Assembly: GCA_963772315.1 (NCBI GenBank)
Contig: CAVYWJ010000002.1
Span: forward strand, 372,001-436,000
DNA length: 64,000 bases
Direction: 5' to 3'
Source: Haliangium sp963772315
GTDB lineage: Bacteria > Myxococcota_A > Polyangia > Haliangiales > Haliangiaceae
A model generated the notes under the pieces. The model was given only the letters and a program-made list of their open reading frames with translations, was not told the DNA's origin and searched no databases. The position numbers and the translations under genes are program-made. Positions 41,177 through 49,710 of this stretch are shown here, piece by piece. The first letter of the stretch is position 1, and every line of letters starts with the position of its first letter.

Positions 41177-42283
41177 TCAGAACGCCTCTCGCAGCTGCAC
41201 ATAGATCTCGTAGCCATCTCTCGAGAAGCCGATGTCCATGCGCGCGTTGACGCGGTCGGCGCGCTTGAGCGCGAACCGCAGCCCGCCGCCGCTGGCCAGC
41301 TTCCACGCCGGCTGCGCCAGCTCGGCCAGCGCGGGCGCCACCCGCCCCGTGGCCGCGAACATCACCGCGCCCACGCGCCACAGCATGGGCGAGCGATACT
41401 CGACCTGCGCGCCCAGGAAGTGCTGATCGCGGAACCGGCCGCCCTGGAGCCCGCGCAGCAGCGTGGCGTCCCCGGCCGTGGGCAGGCGATCGAACGGCGG
41501 CTGGCCGGCGCGGAAGTCGCCGCGCGCCTGCAGCGCCAGCACGTGCGCCGGCGCGACCTCGAGGTACGTGCGGGCGTTGGCGTGAAAGGTCGCGAAGTCG
41601 TAGTCGCCGCCCAGCGCCTGGTCGTAGACGTAGGCCGAGGCCTCGAGCAGCGCGCCCCGCGTCGGCGCGTACAGGTGATCGCGGGTGTCGCGCTGCACGA
41701 CCACGCCCATGCCCGTGGCCGCGCCCGCCTCGGTGCCGAGCATGCTCCCGCTCATCAGCATCCCGCCGGCGTCGGCCTCCAGCGCCGAGCTCCAGTACGA
41801 GTCCCAGGCCACGCCGAGGTACACCGAGTCCGCGATGCGCCGCGACAGCCGGGCCCGCCCTGCCAGCCGCAGCCGGCGGTAGTCCTCCGCGTCCGCGAGC
41901 GCGGCCTCGTTGCCGATGCCGTAGAACACGCCGGTCCGGCGCGCGATCTCGAGGTCTGCCTCCAGCCGGTAGCGGTCCTGGCCAAAGCGCAGCACCGGCT
42001 CGCCGCGCAGCACGTTGTCGCCCTCGGTGGTCAGGATCCCGATCACACCGATCTCCGACGCCCGCAGCGCGCCCGACTCCAGCGGGAAGTAGTGCAGCGC
42101 GGTCGCGCTCATGCCCAGCCCCTGGTCCGTGTTGACCCACATCCCGGGCAATACCACCCAGCCACGGCTCGCACGCGCGGCCAGCGGCTCCTGTGCGCGA
42201 GCCGTGGACGCCGTCAGAGCCGCAATCGCGATCGCGCAGCCAAGCACGCAAGCGAGACGCATGAGGGGTCGCGTTGGTAGCAT
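41177..42283 (-). CDS. outer-membrane beta-barrel protein, BamA/Omp85 C-terminal type
   Basis: A 368-residue exported protein. Signal peptide MRLACVLGCAIAIAALTASTARAQ, then a 16-stranded-barrel-like sequence with repeated aromatic/Gly strands. It includes VVVQRDTRDHLYAPTRGALLEAS (the bacterial surface antigen motif) and LRGLQGGRFRDQHFLGAQVEYRS (the conserved lid-loop region with RG and a strand end), and ends in a Phe (YEIYVQLREAF), a typical outer-membrane insertion signature. It lacks POTRA domains, as in stand-alone patatin-less Omp85 relatives. Divergent from the acetyltransferase gene, with 54 bp between starts. Cargo unknown. Confidence 0.8.
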   Translation of the reverse strand: MLPTRPLMRLACVLGCAIAIAALTASTARAQEPLAARASRGWVVLPGMWVNTDQGLGMSATALHYFPLESGALRASEIGVIGILTTEGDNVLRGEPVLRFGQDRYRLEADLEIARRTGVFYGIGNEAALADAEDYRRLRLAGRARLSRRIADSVYLGVAWDSYWSSALEADAGGMLMSGSMLGTEAGAATGMGVVVQRDTRDHLYAPTRGALLEASAYVYDQALGGDYDFATFHANARTYLEVAPAHVLALQARGDFRAGQPPFDRLPTAGDATLLRGLQGGRFRDQHFLGAQVEYRSPMLWRVGAVMFAATGRVAPALAELAQPAWKLASGGGLRFALKRADRVNARMDIGFSRDGYEIYVQLREAF

Positions 42284-42337
42284 CAGGCGCGCCCGAGCAC
42301 AAGCACACCCGCGTGCGGGATCCGCAGCCAGGACAAC

Positions 42338-45040
42338 ATGACCATACGCAACCTGCGCAGCCTCTTCGAGCCCCGCTCCATCGCCGTCATCGGCGCCAGC
42401 AGGACCCCGGCCTCGGTCGGTCACGTGCTGGCCCACAACCTCTTCGGCGCCGACTTCGACGGCCCGATCATGCCGGTCAACCCGGCCCACGGCGCGGTCG
42501 CCGGCGTCCTGACCTACCCCGACGTGGCCAGCCTGCCGGTCGCCCCCGATCTGGCCGTGATCGCCACCCCTCCGGACACCGTGCCTGGCCTCATCGACGA
42601 GCTCGGCCGTCGCGGCACCCGCGCCGCCGTGGTGGTCACTGCCAATCCCCTGGCCGACCCGCGCCGCGACGAGCGCGCCCGCGCCATGCTCGACGCCGCC
42701 CGGCCCCACCTCCTGCGCATCGTCGGCCCGGCCAGCCTGGGCGTCATGGTGCCGGCCGCCGGCCTCGACGCCAGCGTGGCCCACCTCCGGCCGCGCGCCG
42801 GCGGGCTCGCCTTCGTGACCCAGTCCGGGACCGTGGTCACGGCCATGCTCGACTGGGCCGCCGCGCGCGGCGTCGGCTTCTCCAAGCTGATCGCGCTCGG
42901 CGACATGCTCGACGTCGATCTCGGCGACATGCTCGACTACCTGGCCAACGACTCCAGCACGCGCGCCATCCTGATGTACGCCGAGTCGGTGACCCACGCG
43001 CGCAAGTTCATGTCCGCGGCCCGGGCCGCGGCGCGCACCAAGCCGGTCATCGTGGTCAAGGCTGGACGGTCGTCCGAAGGCGCCGCGCGCTCGCTCGCGC
43101 GCAGCGGCGCGCTGCCCAGCCCGGACGCGGTCTACGACGCGGTCTTCCGGCGCGCCGGCATGCTGCGCGTCCATGGCCTGGCCGAGCTGTTCGAGGCGGT
43201 CGAGATCCTGTCCTTGCCCACGCTGCCCCGGGGCGATCGTCTGGCCGTGCTCACCAACGGCGGCGCGGTCAGCGTCATGGCCACGGACGCGCTGGTCGCC
43301 GCGGGCGGACGCCTGGCCGCGCTGTCCCCGGCCACGGTGGCGGCGCTCGATCAAGCCCTGCCGATCTGGTCGCGCCAGAACCCGATCAACCTGATCGGCG
43401 ACGTGGTCGGCGATGTGCCCGGCCTGCGCTACGGCGCCGCCCTGCAGGCGCTCCTCGCCAGCGCGGGCGACGACATCGACGCGGTCCTGGCCCTGCACTG
43501 CCCCACCGCCCTGAGCGCGCCCGCCGACGCGGCCCGGGCCGTGGTCGCCGCCTACGGCACCCGCCGCGCCCCGACGCTGCTGACCAGCTGGGTGGGCGCG
43601 GGCACGGCCACCGACGCCCGCCAGCTGTTCGCCGCCCATCGCGTCCCCAGCTACGACACCCCCGAGCAGGCCGTGCGCGCGTTCATGTACATGGTCGATT
43701 ATCGACGCGGCCAGGAAGCGCTGATGGAGACCCCGCCGTCGCAGTCGCGCGGGGTCGCGCGCGACCCGCTGCGCGCCCGGCAGGTGATCGAGCGCGCCCT
43801 GGCCGAGCAGCGCGCCTGGCTCGACGCGCGCGAGGTCGCGGACCTGCTGGCCGCGTACGGCATCCCGGTGGTGCCGGTGCTCACCGCGGCCACGCCCGCC
43901 GAGGCCGGCGCCGCGGCCGACACGCTGCTCGGCGGGCACGCCGGCGTCGTCCTCGAGCTCCGCTCGCCCGACATCGTCCACAGGTCCGAGGTAGGCGGCG
44001 TGGTCCTGGGCCTCGATCACGCCGCGGCCGTGTCCGACGCGGCCGAGCGCATGCTCGCGCGGGTGCGCGCCGCCCGCCCCGAGGCCCGCATCGACGGCTT
44101 CACCGTGGCCCCGATGATCCGCTGGCCGCGCGCCTTCGAGCTGTGCCTGGGCATGGCCGTGGACCCGCTGTTCGGCCCGGTGCTGTGTTTCGGACATGGC
44201 GGCGCCGCGGTCGATCTGGTCGGCGATCGCGCGGTCGGCCTGCCGCCGCTCAACCTGCACCTCGCGCGCGAGCTCATGTCGCGCACGCGCATCCACCGCC
44301 TGCTGCAGGGCCACCGCGAGCAGGCGCCCGCGGATCTCGACGCCGTGGCCATGGCGCTCACCTGCCTGTCCCAGCTCGTGATCGACCTGCCCGAGGTGAT
44401 CGAGCTCGACATCAATCCGTTGCTCGCCGGCGCCGACGGCGTCCTGGCCCTCGACGCCCGCGTCCGCGTCGCTGCCGCCGCGACCGCGGGCACCGCACGT
44501 CTGGCGATCCGGCCCTATCCCAGCGAGCTCGAGGAGCAGGTCACCACGCGGGACGGCACCTCGCTGCTCCTGCGTCCCATCCTGCCCGAGGACGAGCCGT
44601 CGCTGCAGGCCGCGTTCGCCAGGCTCACGCCCGAGCAGATCCGCCTGCGCTTCTTCGTGCCGCTCAAGACCCTCACCCACGTCATGGCCGCGCGCTTCAC
44701 CCAGATCGATTACGACCGCGACATGGCCCTGGTGCTCACCGAGCCCGGCCCGGCCGGCACCACCGAGCTCTACGGCGTGGTCAGCATCAACGCCGACCCC
44801 GACGGCGAGCGCGCCGAGTACGCGATCATGGTGCGCGGCGACGTCAGCCGGCGCGGTCTGGGCACGCTGCTCATGGACCGCATCATCGCCTACGCCCGCA
44901 GGCGCGGCATCGGCGAGATCTACGGCGACGTACTGCGCGAGAACCAGATCATGCGCAAGCTGTGCCTCGCGCTCGGCTTCCACGAGCGCGACATGCCCGA
45001 CGACCCGGGCCTGGTCCGCGTGGTCTTGCCGCTGCGCTGA
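42338..45040 (+). CDS. Pat/PatZ-type protein acetyltransferase (NDP-forming acyl-CoA synthetase-like domain + GNAT)
   Basis: A 900-residue bifunctional-looking protein. The CoA-binding domain starts MTIRNLRSLFEPRSIAVIGAS; then come succinyl-CoA-ligase-like and ATP-grasp domains (about 480-715), and a C-terminal GNAT acetyltransferase (about 735-900, with EYAIMVRGDVSRRGLGTLLMDR as the acetyl-CoA loop). The position of the phospho-histidine used by ADP-forming acyl-CoA synthetases is Arg255 (LARSGALPS instead of SHTGAL), so ligase activity is probably lost, as in PatZ. That points to lysine acetylation of metabolic enzymes (for example acetyl-CoA synthetase) as its role. Divergent from an outer-membrane protein gene. 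Confidence 0.85.
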   Translation: MTIRNLRSLFEPRSIAVIGASRTPASVGHVLAHNLFGADFDGPIMPVNPAHGAVAGVLTYPDVASLPVAPDLAVIATPPDTVPGLIDELGRRGTRAAVVVTANPLADPRRDERARAMLDAARPHLLRIVGPASLGVMVPAAGLDASVAHLRPRAGGLAFVTQSGTVVTAMLDWAAARGVGFSKLIALGDMLDVDLGDMLDYLANDSSTRAILMYAESVTHARKFMSAARAAARTKPVIVVKAGRSSEGAARSLARSGALPSPDAVYDAVFRRAGMLRVHGLAELFEAVEILSLPTLPRGDRLAVLTNGGAVSVMATDALVAAGGRLAALSPATVAALDQALPIWSRQNPINLIGDVVGDVPGLRYGAALQALLASAGDDIDAVLALHCPTALSAPADAARAVVAAYGTRRAPTLLTSWVGAGTATDARQLFAAHRVPSYDTPEQAVRAFMYMVDYRRGQEALMETPPSQSRGVARDPLRARQVIERALAEQRAWLDAREVADLLAAYGIPVVPVLTAATPAEAGAAADTLLGGHAGVVLELRSPDIVHRSEVGGVVLGLDHAAAVSDAAERMLARVRAARPEARIDGFTVAPMIRWPRAFELCLGMAVDPLFGPVLCFGHGGAAVDLVGDRAVGLPPLNLHLARELMSRTRIHRLLQGHREQAPADLDAVAMALTCLSQLVIDLPEVIELDINPLLAGADGVLALDARVRVAAAATAGTARLAIRPYPSELEEQVTTRDGTSLLLRPILPEDEPSLQAAFARLTPEQIRLRFFVPLKTLTHVMAARFTQIDYDRDMALVLTEPGPAGTTELYGVVSINADPDGERAEYAIMVRGDVSRRGLGTLLMDRIIAYARRRGIGEIYGDVLRENQIMRKLCLALGFHERDMPDDPGLVRVVLPLR

Positions 45041-45059
45041 TCGGCTCACCGGTGCCGGC

Positions 45060-45713
45060 TCAGCGACGAACGTGGCGATGCCGGTAGGGGCGACTGTGCA
45101 CCACGATCCGCGGGTGATAGAAGTACGGATCGTAATAGAACGGATCGTAGTAAGGCGTGTAGTAGTACGCGTACTGCGTCCTGTCCGGGCTCTCGAGGAA
45201 CGGGGTCTGCTGCTGGTACGTGACCTCGGTGTCACCGACCCTCCACTTGACGCGGAACGCGTCAACCTGCTGCGGCAGCACATCGCGAGGCAGCGGGAAA
45301 TAGGCATTGATCTCGTTGACGTCACCCGGCTGGATGATCGCGTCGCCATCGACGCGTGCGGGCCGGATGTCGCGCACCACCGCGTGGTCGAGCCTGGCCG
45401 AGTCCAGGGTGAGCCGGTCCAGATCCAGCTCGATCGGCTCCTCCGACGTGTTCTCCAGCGAGAACCCCACGTGAACCACGGTCCGCCGGGCCCCATCCAC
45501 GGTCATGGTGCGCGCGCCGCTCGACCACACCTTGGCATCTCCCAGCGTTCCGTCCCTGCTGGCCAGCTCGTATTCAGCCGCGGTGTAGCCCCCCGGCGAC
45601 CTGGCCGTCGCCCGCTCGCTCGGCTCGAAGCTCTGCGGCGTGGACGCACACGTCGCCAGCAAGAGCGATACCGGGAGAACTGCGGTCATGAGGTGTATCA
45701 GGTTCCTTCGCAT
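45060..45713 (-). CDS. lipoprotein, hypothetical
   Basis: A 217-residue lipoprotein. The ribosome-binding site AGGAGG is well placed before the ATG. Signal peptide TAVLPVSLLLATC ends in a lipobox. The mature part resembles an Ig-like/DUF4352-like beta domain (VVHVGFSLENTSEEPIELDLDRLTL), suggesting interaction with other proteins. The C-terminus is a striking Tyr/Pro/His-rich tail (YAYYYTPYYDPFYYDPYFYH, ending in basic RPYRHRHVRR), possibly metal- or cell-wall-binding. It ends next to the acetyltransferase gene (20 bp between convergent stops). The 738 bp upstream (45714-46451) hold tandem repeats and no clear gene. Confidence 0.75.
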   Translation of the reverse strand: MRRNLIHLMTAVLPVSLLLATCASTPQSFEPSERATARSPGGYTAAEYELASRDGTLGDAKVWSSGARTMTVDGARRTVVHVGFSLENTSEEPIELDLDRLTLDSARLDHAVVRDIRPARVDGDAIIQPGDVNEINAYFPLPRDVLPQQVDAFRVKWRVGDTEVTYQQQTPFLESPDRTQYAYYYTPYYDPFYYDPYFYHPRIVVHSRPYRHRHVRR

Positions 45714-45810
45714 GGCATTCCTCCTTCACTGCCCCCCCTGCTGTTTCACGCAGCATGCCATCCCACTGGCCAGCCCCTCGAATGGCTCGATCCGCGCTGC
45801 CGGCACGCGC

Positions 45811-45958
45811 AACAGGTGTGCCTGAGTAGTCAAAGCGAGGGGCTGCGGCCGCAACAGGTGTGCCTGAGTAGTCAAAGCGAGGGGCTGCGGCCGCAACAGG
45901 TGTGCCTGAGTAGTCAAAGCGAGGGGCTGCGGCCGCAACAGGTGTGCCTGAGTAGTCA
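45811..45958. repeat. 42-bp tandem repeat array A
   Basis: Three perfect 42-bp copies (45811-45852, 45853-45894, 45895-45936), then a half copy; the unit begins AACAGGTGTGCCTGAGTAG and ends GGGGCTGCGGCCGC. A diverged copy with AGGTGTGCAGGAGTGGTCAG lies at about 46024-46059. The perfect identity of the copies suggests recent amplification. The repeats contain no spacer. Confidence 0.95.
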
Positions 45959-46151
45959 GGGACAGCGCTGGAATCTGCAAGATGTCGGAGAGAGTGTGTA
46001 AATCGGGCGTTTGAAACGCCGAGAGGTGTGCAGGAGTGGTCAGGACGCCAAGCTGCAGCCGGAGCGGGCGAGACATTCGACTTTTTCGGGTCGTTCGTTT
46101 CCGGCAACCGTCCGAAAAACCTCTCGGCCCGGCATCTGGCGCGTGCAACTC

Positions 46152-46390
46152 GCCTTCCCGAGCGCTCCGAGACAGCTCTCGCAGCTCGCAACGCCCGCGA
46201 TCGAGCGTCCGTGAGGGGTGTTGCAGGTTCCGAGAGCCGTCCCCGAGCGCTCGGAGACCCAGCAGACGCGGCCGACAGCCGTCCCCGAGCGCTCGGGCGG
46301 GCCTTGTACATTGCCGAGCGCCGTCCCCGAGCGCTCGGGCGGGCCTTGTGCACTGCCGAGAGTCGTCCCCGAGCCCCGCGGGCCGGCCTG
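46152..46390. repeat. 42-bp tandem repeat array B with 14-bp palindrome
   Basis: Degenerate copies repeat every 42 bp (anchors at 46236, 46278, 46320, 46362, with an older copy at 46152). The unit carries GCCGTCCCCGAGCGCTCGG followed by GCGGGCCTTGTAC; its core CCCGAGCGCTCGGG is a perfect 14-bp palindrome at 46284-46297 and 46326-46339. The sequence is unrelated to array A but the period is the same. No ORF here looks genuine. Confidence 0.85.
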
Positions 46391-46451
46391 GTGGCGTGCA
46401 TGGAGTGGCCCGAGCTCCGGGCCAAGGGATACGCTGCCGGCCAACCAAGCA

Positions 46452-47319
46452 ATGGAGCAGCTCGACGCCGTGCTGGCCGAGAGCTCCTTGAAGGACAGGC
46501 ACAGCAAGGCCAAGGAGCATCGCGGCAAGGTCACCGAGTGGTGGGCCAGCATCGAGAAGATGACCCGCAGCCTGCGCGGCGCGAATCACCCCGTGGTGGC
46601 GTTCATGCTCAAGGAGGGCCAGGCGGGCCACAAGAGCCGGCAGAGCCTCCAGCTCCTACTGCGACGTCTCGGCCATCCAGACCTATCTCTGCGATCCGCA
46701 GTGTGATGTCGTGGAGATGGACTCGGGGCGGCAAGGGGAGCTCAGCGCATCGGCGCTCCTGCCCACCGGGCTGGTCCTGGAGCCCGACTACTGGGTCGCC
46801 TACCCCGCCCCCCTGTCCCTCAAAGTCATCGTGCCCCACGACCCAGGGTTTGCGAGAGCGCGCATCGACGCGTTCTGTGATCTCGCCGTGGCTGTGCAGG
46901 CGGTCGCAGGCTGCGTCTCGGTGGAGAACAGCCTGCACCTTGCACAGCAAGTCAGTTTCGCTACCTTGACCCAGCCGGCCAACCTCGTGAACATGCAGCC
47001 GGGCCTGACGCTGCGGCGACTCGCCGAGCGCAGGAGCTATGACAAGCGCAAGCTCGATCGCGAGGTACCAGCGCCCGAGTGGGGCCTGTTCCTGAGCCGC
47101 GGGCATCTCGACCTGGTGTCCGCGAACGATCTCGAGGCCAGCGGCGTGTTTCACCAGGTGCGCCGGCTGGGCGACGATCTGGTGTTCCTGCAGCTCACCG
47201 GGGATCCTGCCGATGCGCTGCGACCCGACTACGATGATCTCCTGGATCCGGTCCGCCGGGTGCTCGCGCCTGTCTTGTCGCCGCCCATTCCTGACGCGGG
47301 TACTTCACAGCAGGGATAG
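46452..47319 (+). pseudogene. hypothetical protein, one frameshift
   Basis: About 288 residues in two frames. The first part begins MEQLDAVLAESSLKDRHSKA and is helical and highly charged; it runs to about KSRQSLQ. The second continues as SYCDVSAIQTYLCDPQCDVV... and on to the stop at 47319, with LPTGLVLEPDYWVAYPAPLSL, RRSYDKRKLDREVPAPEWG and GVFHQVRRLGDDLVFLQLTGDP as distinctive pieces. Deleting one C at about 46653 joins the two. No family is recognised. The gene sits between repeat arrays and a PLP enzyme, on the opposite strand to the latter, in a region of irregular content, so horizontal transfer is possible. Confidence 0.55.
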
Positions 47320-47405
47320 CTGCTGATGATCGTGTGGCGCGGATACGTGTGCCGCGGGCCGGCTTGGCGGTGTTCGACGGTCGTGCCCTGCGGGGCTCGC
47401 CGGGC

Positions 47406-48578
47406 TCAGTCGGCCAGGGCGCGGGCCATGTCGGTCCAGACGTCCTCGGCCGCCTCGATGCCGATCGACAGGCGCACCAGGCCGTCGCCGATGCCGAGGG
47501 ACGCGCGCACTGCGGGATCGATATCGCGGTGTGACGAGCTGGCCGCGTGCGAGGCCGTGGTGGTCACGCTGCCCAGGCTGGGCGAGAGCGTGACCAGCTT
47601 CAGCCGCTCGATGAAGCGCGCGGCCGCGTCGCGCGAGCCGAGGTCGATGCTGACCAGCGCGCAGCGGTCGGTCGCGTGTACGCGGCGCACGGCCGGGTGC
47701 TCGCGCAGGCGTGCGGCCAGGAGCTCGGCCGTGGCCCAGGCGCGCTGCATGCGCACGTCGAGCGTGCGCAGACCGCGCACGGCCAGCCAGGCGTCCATCG
47801 GCGCGGCCCAGAAGCCCATGCGCACGACCACGCCGCGCACGAGGTCGATCCGCGCGCGGTCCCCTGCGATCGCGCCCACGCCGACATCGCCGTGACCGCT
47901 GAGGAACTTGGTCACCGAGTGCATCACCACATCGGCGCCGGCCGAGAGCGGCCGGTCGCGCAGCGGTGTGGCGAAGGTGTTATCGCAGACCAGCGCGGTA
48001 CCGCGCGCCCGGCAGAGCTTGCCCAGGGCCGCGAGATCGACCTCGCGCAGCAGCGGGTTGGACACGGTCTCGACCAGCGCCAGGGCCGCGCGTCCGCCGG
48101 GCCCATCCAGCGCCTGGGCGAACGCATCGTGATCGTACGCATCGACCAGAACGACATCGACGCCGAAGCGAGTGAAGTCGCGTTGCAGGACGCCCAGGCT
48201 GCCGCCGTATGCGTCCTGTTGTACGAGCACGCGATCGCCGGCGCCGGCCAGCGCCAGCACGATGGCTGCGATCGCGCCCATGCCGCCGCTGGTGGCCAGC
48301 CCGGCCTCGGCGCCCTCGAGCACGGCCACGGCCGCGCCGAGCTCATCGGCGTTGGGCAGGCCGTTGCGCCAGTAGGCGTAGCCGTTGCCGGTCAGCCCGG
48401 GCTGCGAGTCATCGATGGTCGCGAAGTCGAAGACCGAGGTCTGATACAGCGGTGTGACGTGGGCGCGTCCGCCGTCCCCGGCCTGCGGCGCTTGCGGTAC
48501 GCCGGCGTGGGCGCACAGGGTAGCGGTGTCCAGGCCGCCGCTCTCGGTGGGTCGCGCTCGATCAGGTGGTTCACGCAT
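47406..48578 (-). CDS. cystathionine gamma-synthase/beta-lyase family PLP enzyme
   Basis: A 390-residue fold type I pyridoxal-phosphate enzyme of the Cys/Met metabolism family. It has YAYWRNGLPNADELGAAVA (the arginine/tyrosine region that contacts the cofactor phosphate from the neighbouring subunit), LATSGGMGAIAA, ETVSNPLLREVDL, CDNTFATP and the Schiff-base lysine Lys224 in HSVTKFLSGHGD. Such enzymes carry out transsulfuration or gamma-elimination (cystathionine synthase or lyase, O-acetylhomoserine sulfhydrylase, methionine gamma-lyase); the exact reaction cannot be decided here. Stand-alone gene with no visible riboswitch upstream. Confidence 0.85.
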   Translation of the reverse strand: MREPPDRARPTESGGLDTATLCAHAGVPQAPQAGDGGRAHVTPLYQTSVFDFATIDDSQPGLTGNGYAYWRNGLPNADELGAAVAVLEGAEAGLATSGGMGAIAAIVLALAGAGDRVLVQQDAYGGSLGVLQRDFTRFGVDVVLVDAYDHDAFAQALDGPGGRAALALVETVSNPLLREVDLAALGKLCRARGTALVCDNTFATPLRDRPLSAGADVVMHSVTKFLSGHGDVGVGAIAGDRARIDLVRGVVVRMGFWAAPMDAWLAVRGLRTLDVRMQRAWATAELLAARLREHPAVRRVHATDRCALVSIDLGSRDAAARFIERLKLVTLSPSLGSVTTTASHAASSSHRDIDPAVRASLGIGDGLVRLSIGIEAAEDVWTDMARALAD

Positions 48579-48700
48579 GTACGGGCTCCTCTCGGATCAC
48601 CATATCAGCCCGCCGCGCCCCGGCGCGACCGTCTGGCGTTCGTCGCACGGCATCAGGGTCATCTGGCGCTGACCCCACCGGTGGCCTACACTTGGGATGT

Positions 48701-48916
48701 ATGAAGCTACCTGTCGTGCTGCGTCCCGGAGAGGATGGGTTCATCGTGGCCGAGTGTCTCGTGATTCCCGGATGCATCAGTCAGGGGTGCACGCGAGAAG
48801 AGGCCCTGGCGAACATCCAGGAAGCCATCGCTCTCTGCCTGGAGACGCGCGACGAAGAGGACCCATCCTGGTCCCTGCCCGCCAGCTACGAAGTCGTCGA
48901 CGTCCACGTCGCATGA
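48701..48916 (+). CDS. hicB: HicB-like antitoxin
   Basis: A 71-residue HicB-type protein with the partial RNase-H-like fold: PVVLRPGEDGFIVAECLVIPGC (first strands, with the usual GxxVAxCxxxPGC pattern), then SQGCTREEALANIQEAIALCLE (first helix). It lacks the C-terminal DNA-binding domain seen in longer HicB proteins. HicB binds and neutralises the HicA mRNA interferase; here the HicA gene lies 207 bp downstream. The start at ATG 48701 has only a weak ribosome-binding site. Confidence 0.8.
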   Translation: MKLPVVLRPGEDGFIVAECLVIPGCISQGCTREEALANIQEAIALCLETRDEEDPSWSLPASYEVVDVHVA

Positions 48917-49123
48917 CGTCCACCGTCATCGCGAGATAGACGCTCGCAGAGACAAGGATGTCCCCCGGGGGAGACGGAAGCACCTCCCTACAGAGGACGT
49001 TTTGTCTTTACGTGCTTGTCGATAGGGGAGACGGATGAGAGGGTGGCTGTCTCCGAAACAAGGACTGCAGGCTGCTCAACCGCAAGCGGCCTCGCTCTGG
49101 CCAGCAGAAAGGGATGCCAGCTG

Positions 49124-49345
49124 ATGCCCACCTTGCCCGTGCTCTCCGGCCGTGATTGCATCCGCGCGCTGACGCGACTCGGCTACCGCGAAATCCGCCA
49201 GCGGGGCAGCCATGTTCGCCTGGCATGTCCGGGACGCACGCCCGTCACCGTTCCCCTGCATCCGGTGCTCGATCGCGGGACCTTGCGCTCCATCATCCGC
49301 GCGGCGGACATCACCGTGGAGGAGTTCTGCCGGCTGCTTGACTAG
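49124..49345 (+). CDS. hicA: HicA-like mRNA interferase toxin
   Basis: A 73-residue double-stranded-RNA-binding-fold toxin. It has the HicA signatures SGRDCIRALTRLGYREIRQRGSH, with the catalytic His in RGSHVRL, then TVPLHPVLDRGTLRSIIR (the PxH and GTL elements) and ends VEEFCRLLD. HicA cleaves mRNA to slow growth; HicB-type antitoxins counter it. The order hicB then hicA with a 207-bp gap is unusual, because most pairs overlap or are adjacent; the gap contains a 12-bp palindrome TCCCCCGGGGGA at about 48960-48971 but no ORF. Confidence 0.85.
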   Translation: MPTLPVLSGRDCIRALTRLGYREIRQRGSHVRLACPGRTPVTVPLHPVLDRGTLRSIIRAADITVEEFCRLLD

Positions 49346-49387
49346 TTCGACGTTCCAGCAGTAATTCCCCGGATCATCTCGGACGCC

Positions 49388-49614
49388 GTGAGGGGGAGCG
49401 TGGGCACATTCGGCGGCGTTTCGGAGCGCGACGTTTCAGAGGTCAGTTCTCGGAACGCAATGAGGGGGAGCGTGGGCGCATTCGGGCGGCGTTTCGGAGC
49501 GCTCCTCACCCGGAGGGTGAGGATGCCAGCGGAGAACCGAGCGGCGGTGGCCGCCGGACCGCAGGTCCGCCGGCCTGGCGCCGCGTCCGCCCGAATGCGC
49601 TCACGCTCCCCCTC
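49388..49614. repeat. direct and inverted repeats after hicA
   Basis: A segment beginning GTGAGGGGGAGCGTGGGC occurs at 49388 and again, slightly changed, at 49460, each followed by CGGCGTTTCGGAGCGC. The second copy (49462-49489) is matched in inverted orientation at 49587-49614 over 28 bp with one mismatch, about 97 bp apart, so the whole block could form a large cruciform or RNA hairpin. The remaining 97 bp to the next gene (49615-49710) are also repetitive (AGAGCTCCT-like). No believable ORF lies in 49346-49710. Confidence 0.8.
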
Positions 49615-49710
49615 CCACGCAATGAGAGCTCCTTCAGAGGGCTTGAGAGCTCCTGCAGAGCGTCTCCAGAACGGCTCCAGAGCGACCCCGGAGCTGCACC
49701 GGAGCTGCTA

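Noticed and set aside
41177..45496. Very long minus-strand ORF (over 1400 codons) opposite the acetyltransferase
   Set aside because: Only its last 368 codons have a signal peptide and barrel sequence; the remainder is the antisense shadow of the plus-strand gene, with low-complexity His/Arg/Gly composition.
45811..45958. CRISPR or integron-like repeats
   Set aside because: Perfect contiguous copies, no spacers and no integrase nearby.
48579..48700. SAM riboswitch before the cystathionine synthase-like gene
   Set aside because: No paired-helix pattern or conserved core could be seen in the 122-bp gap.
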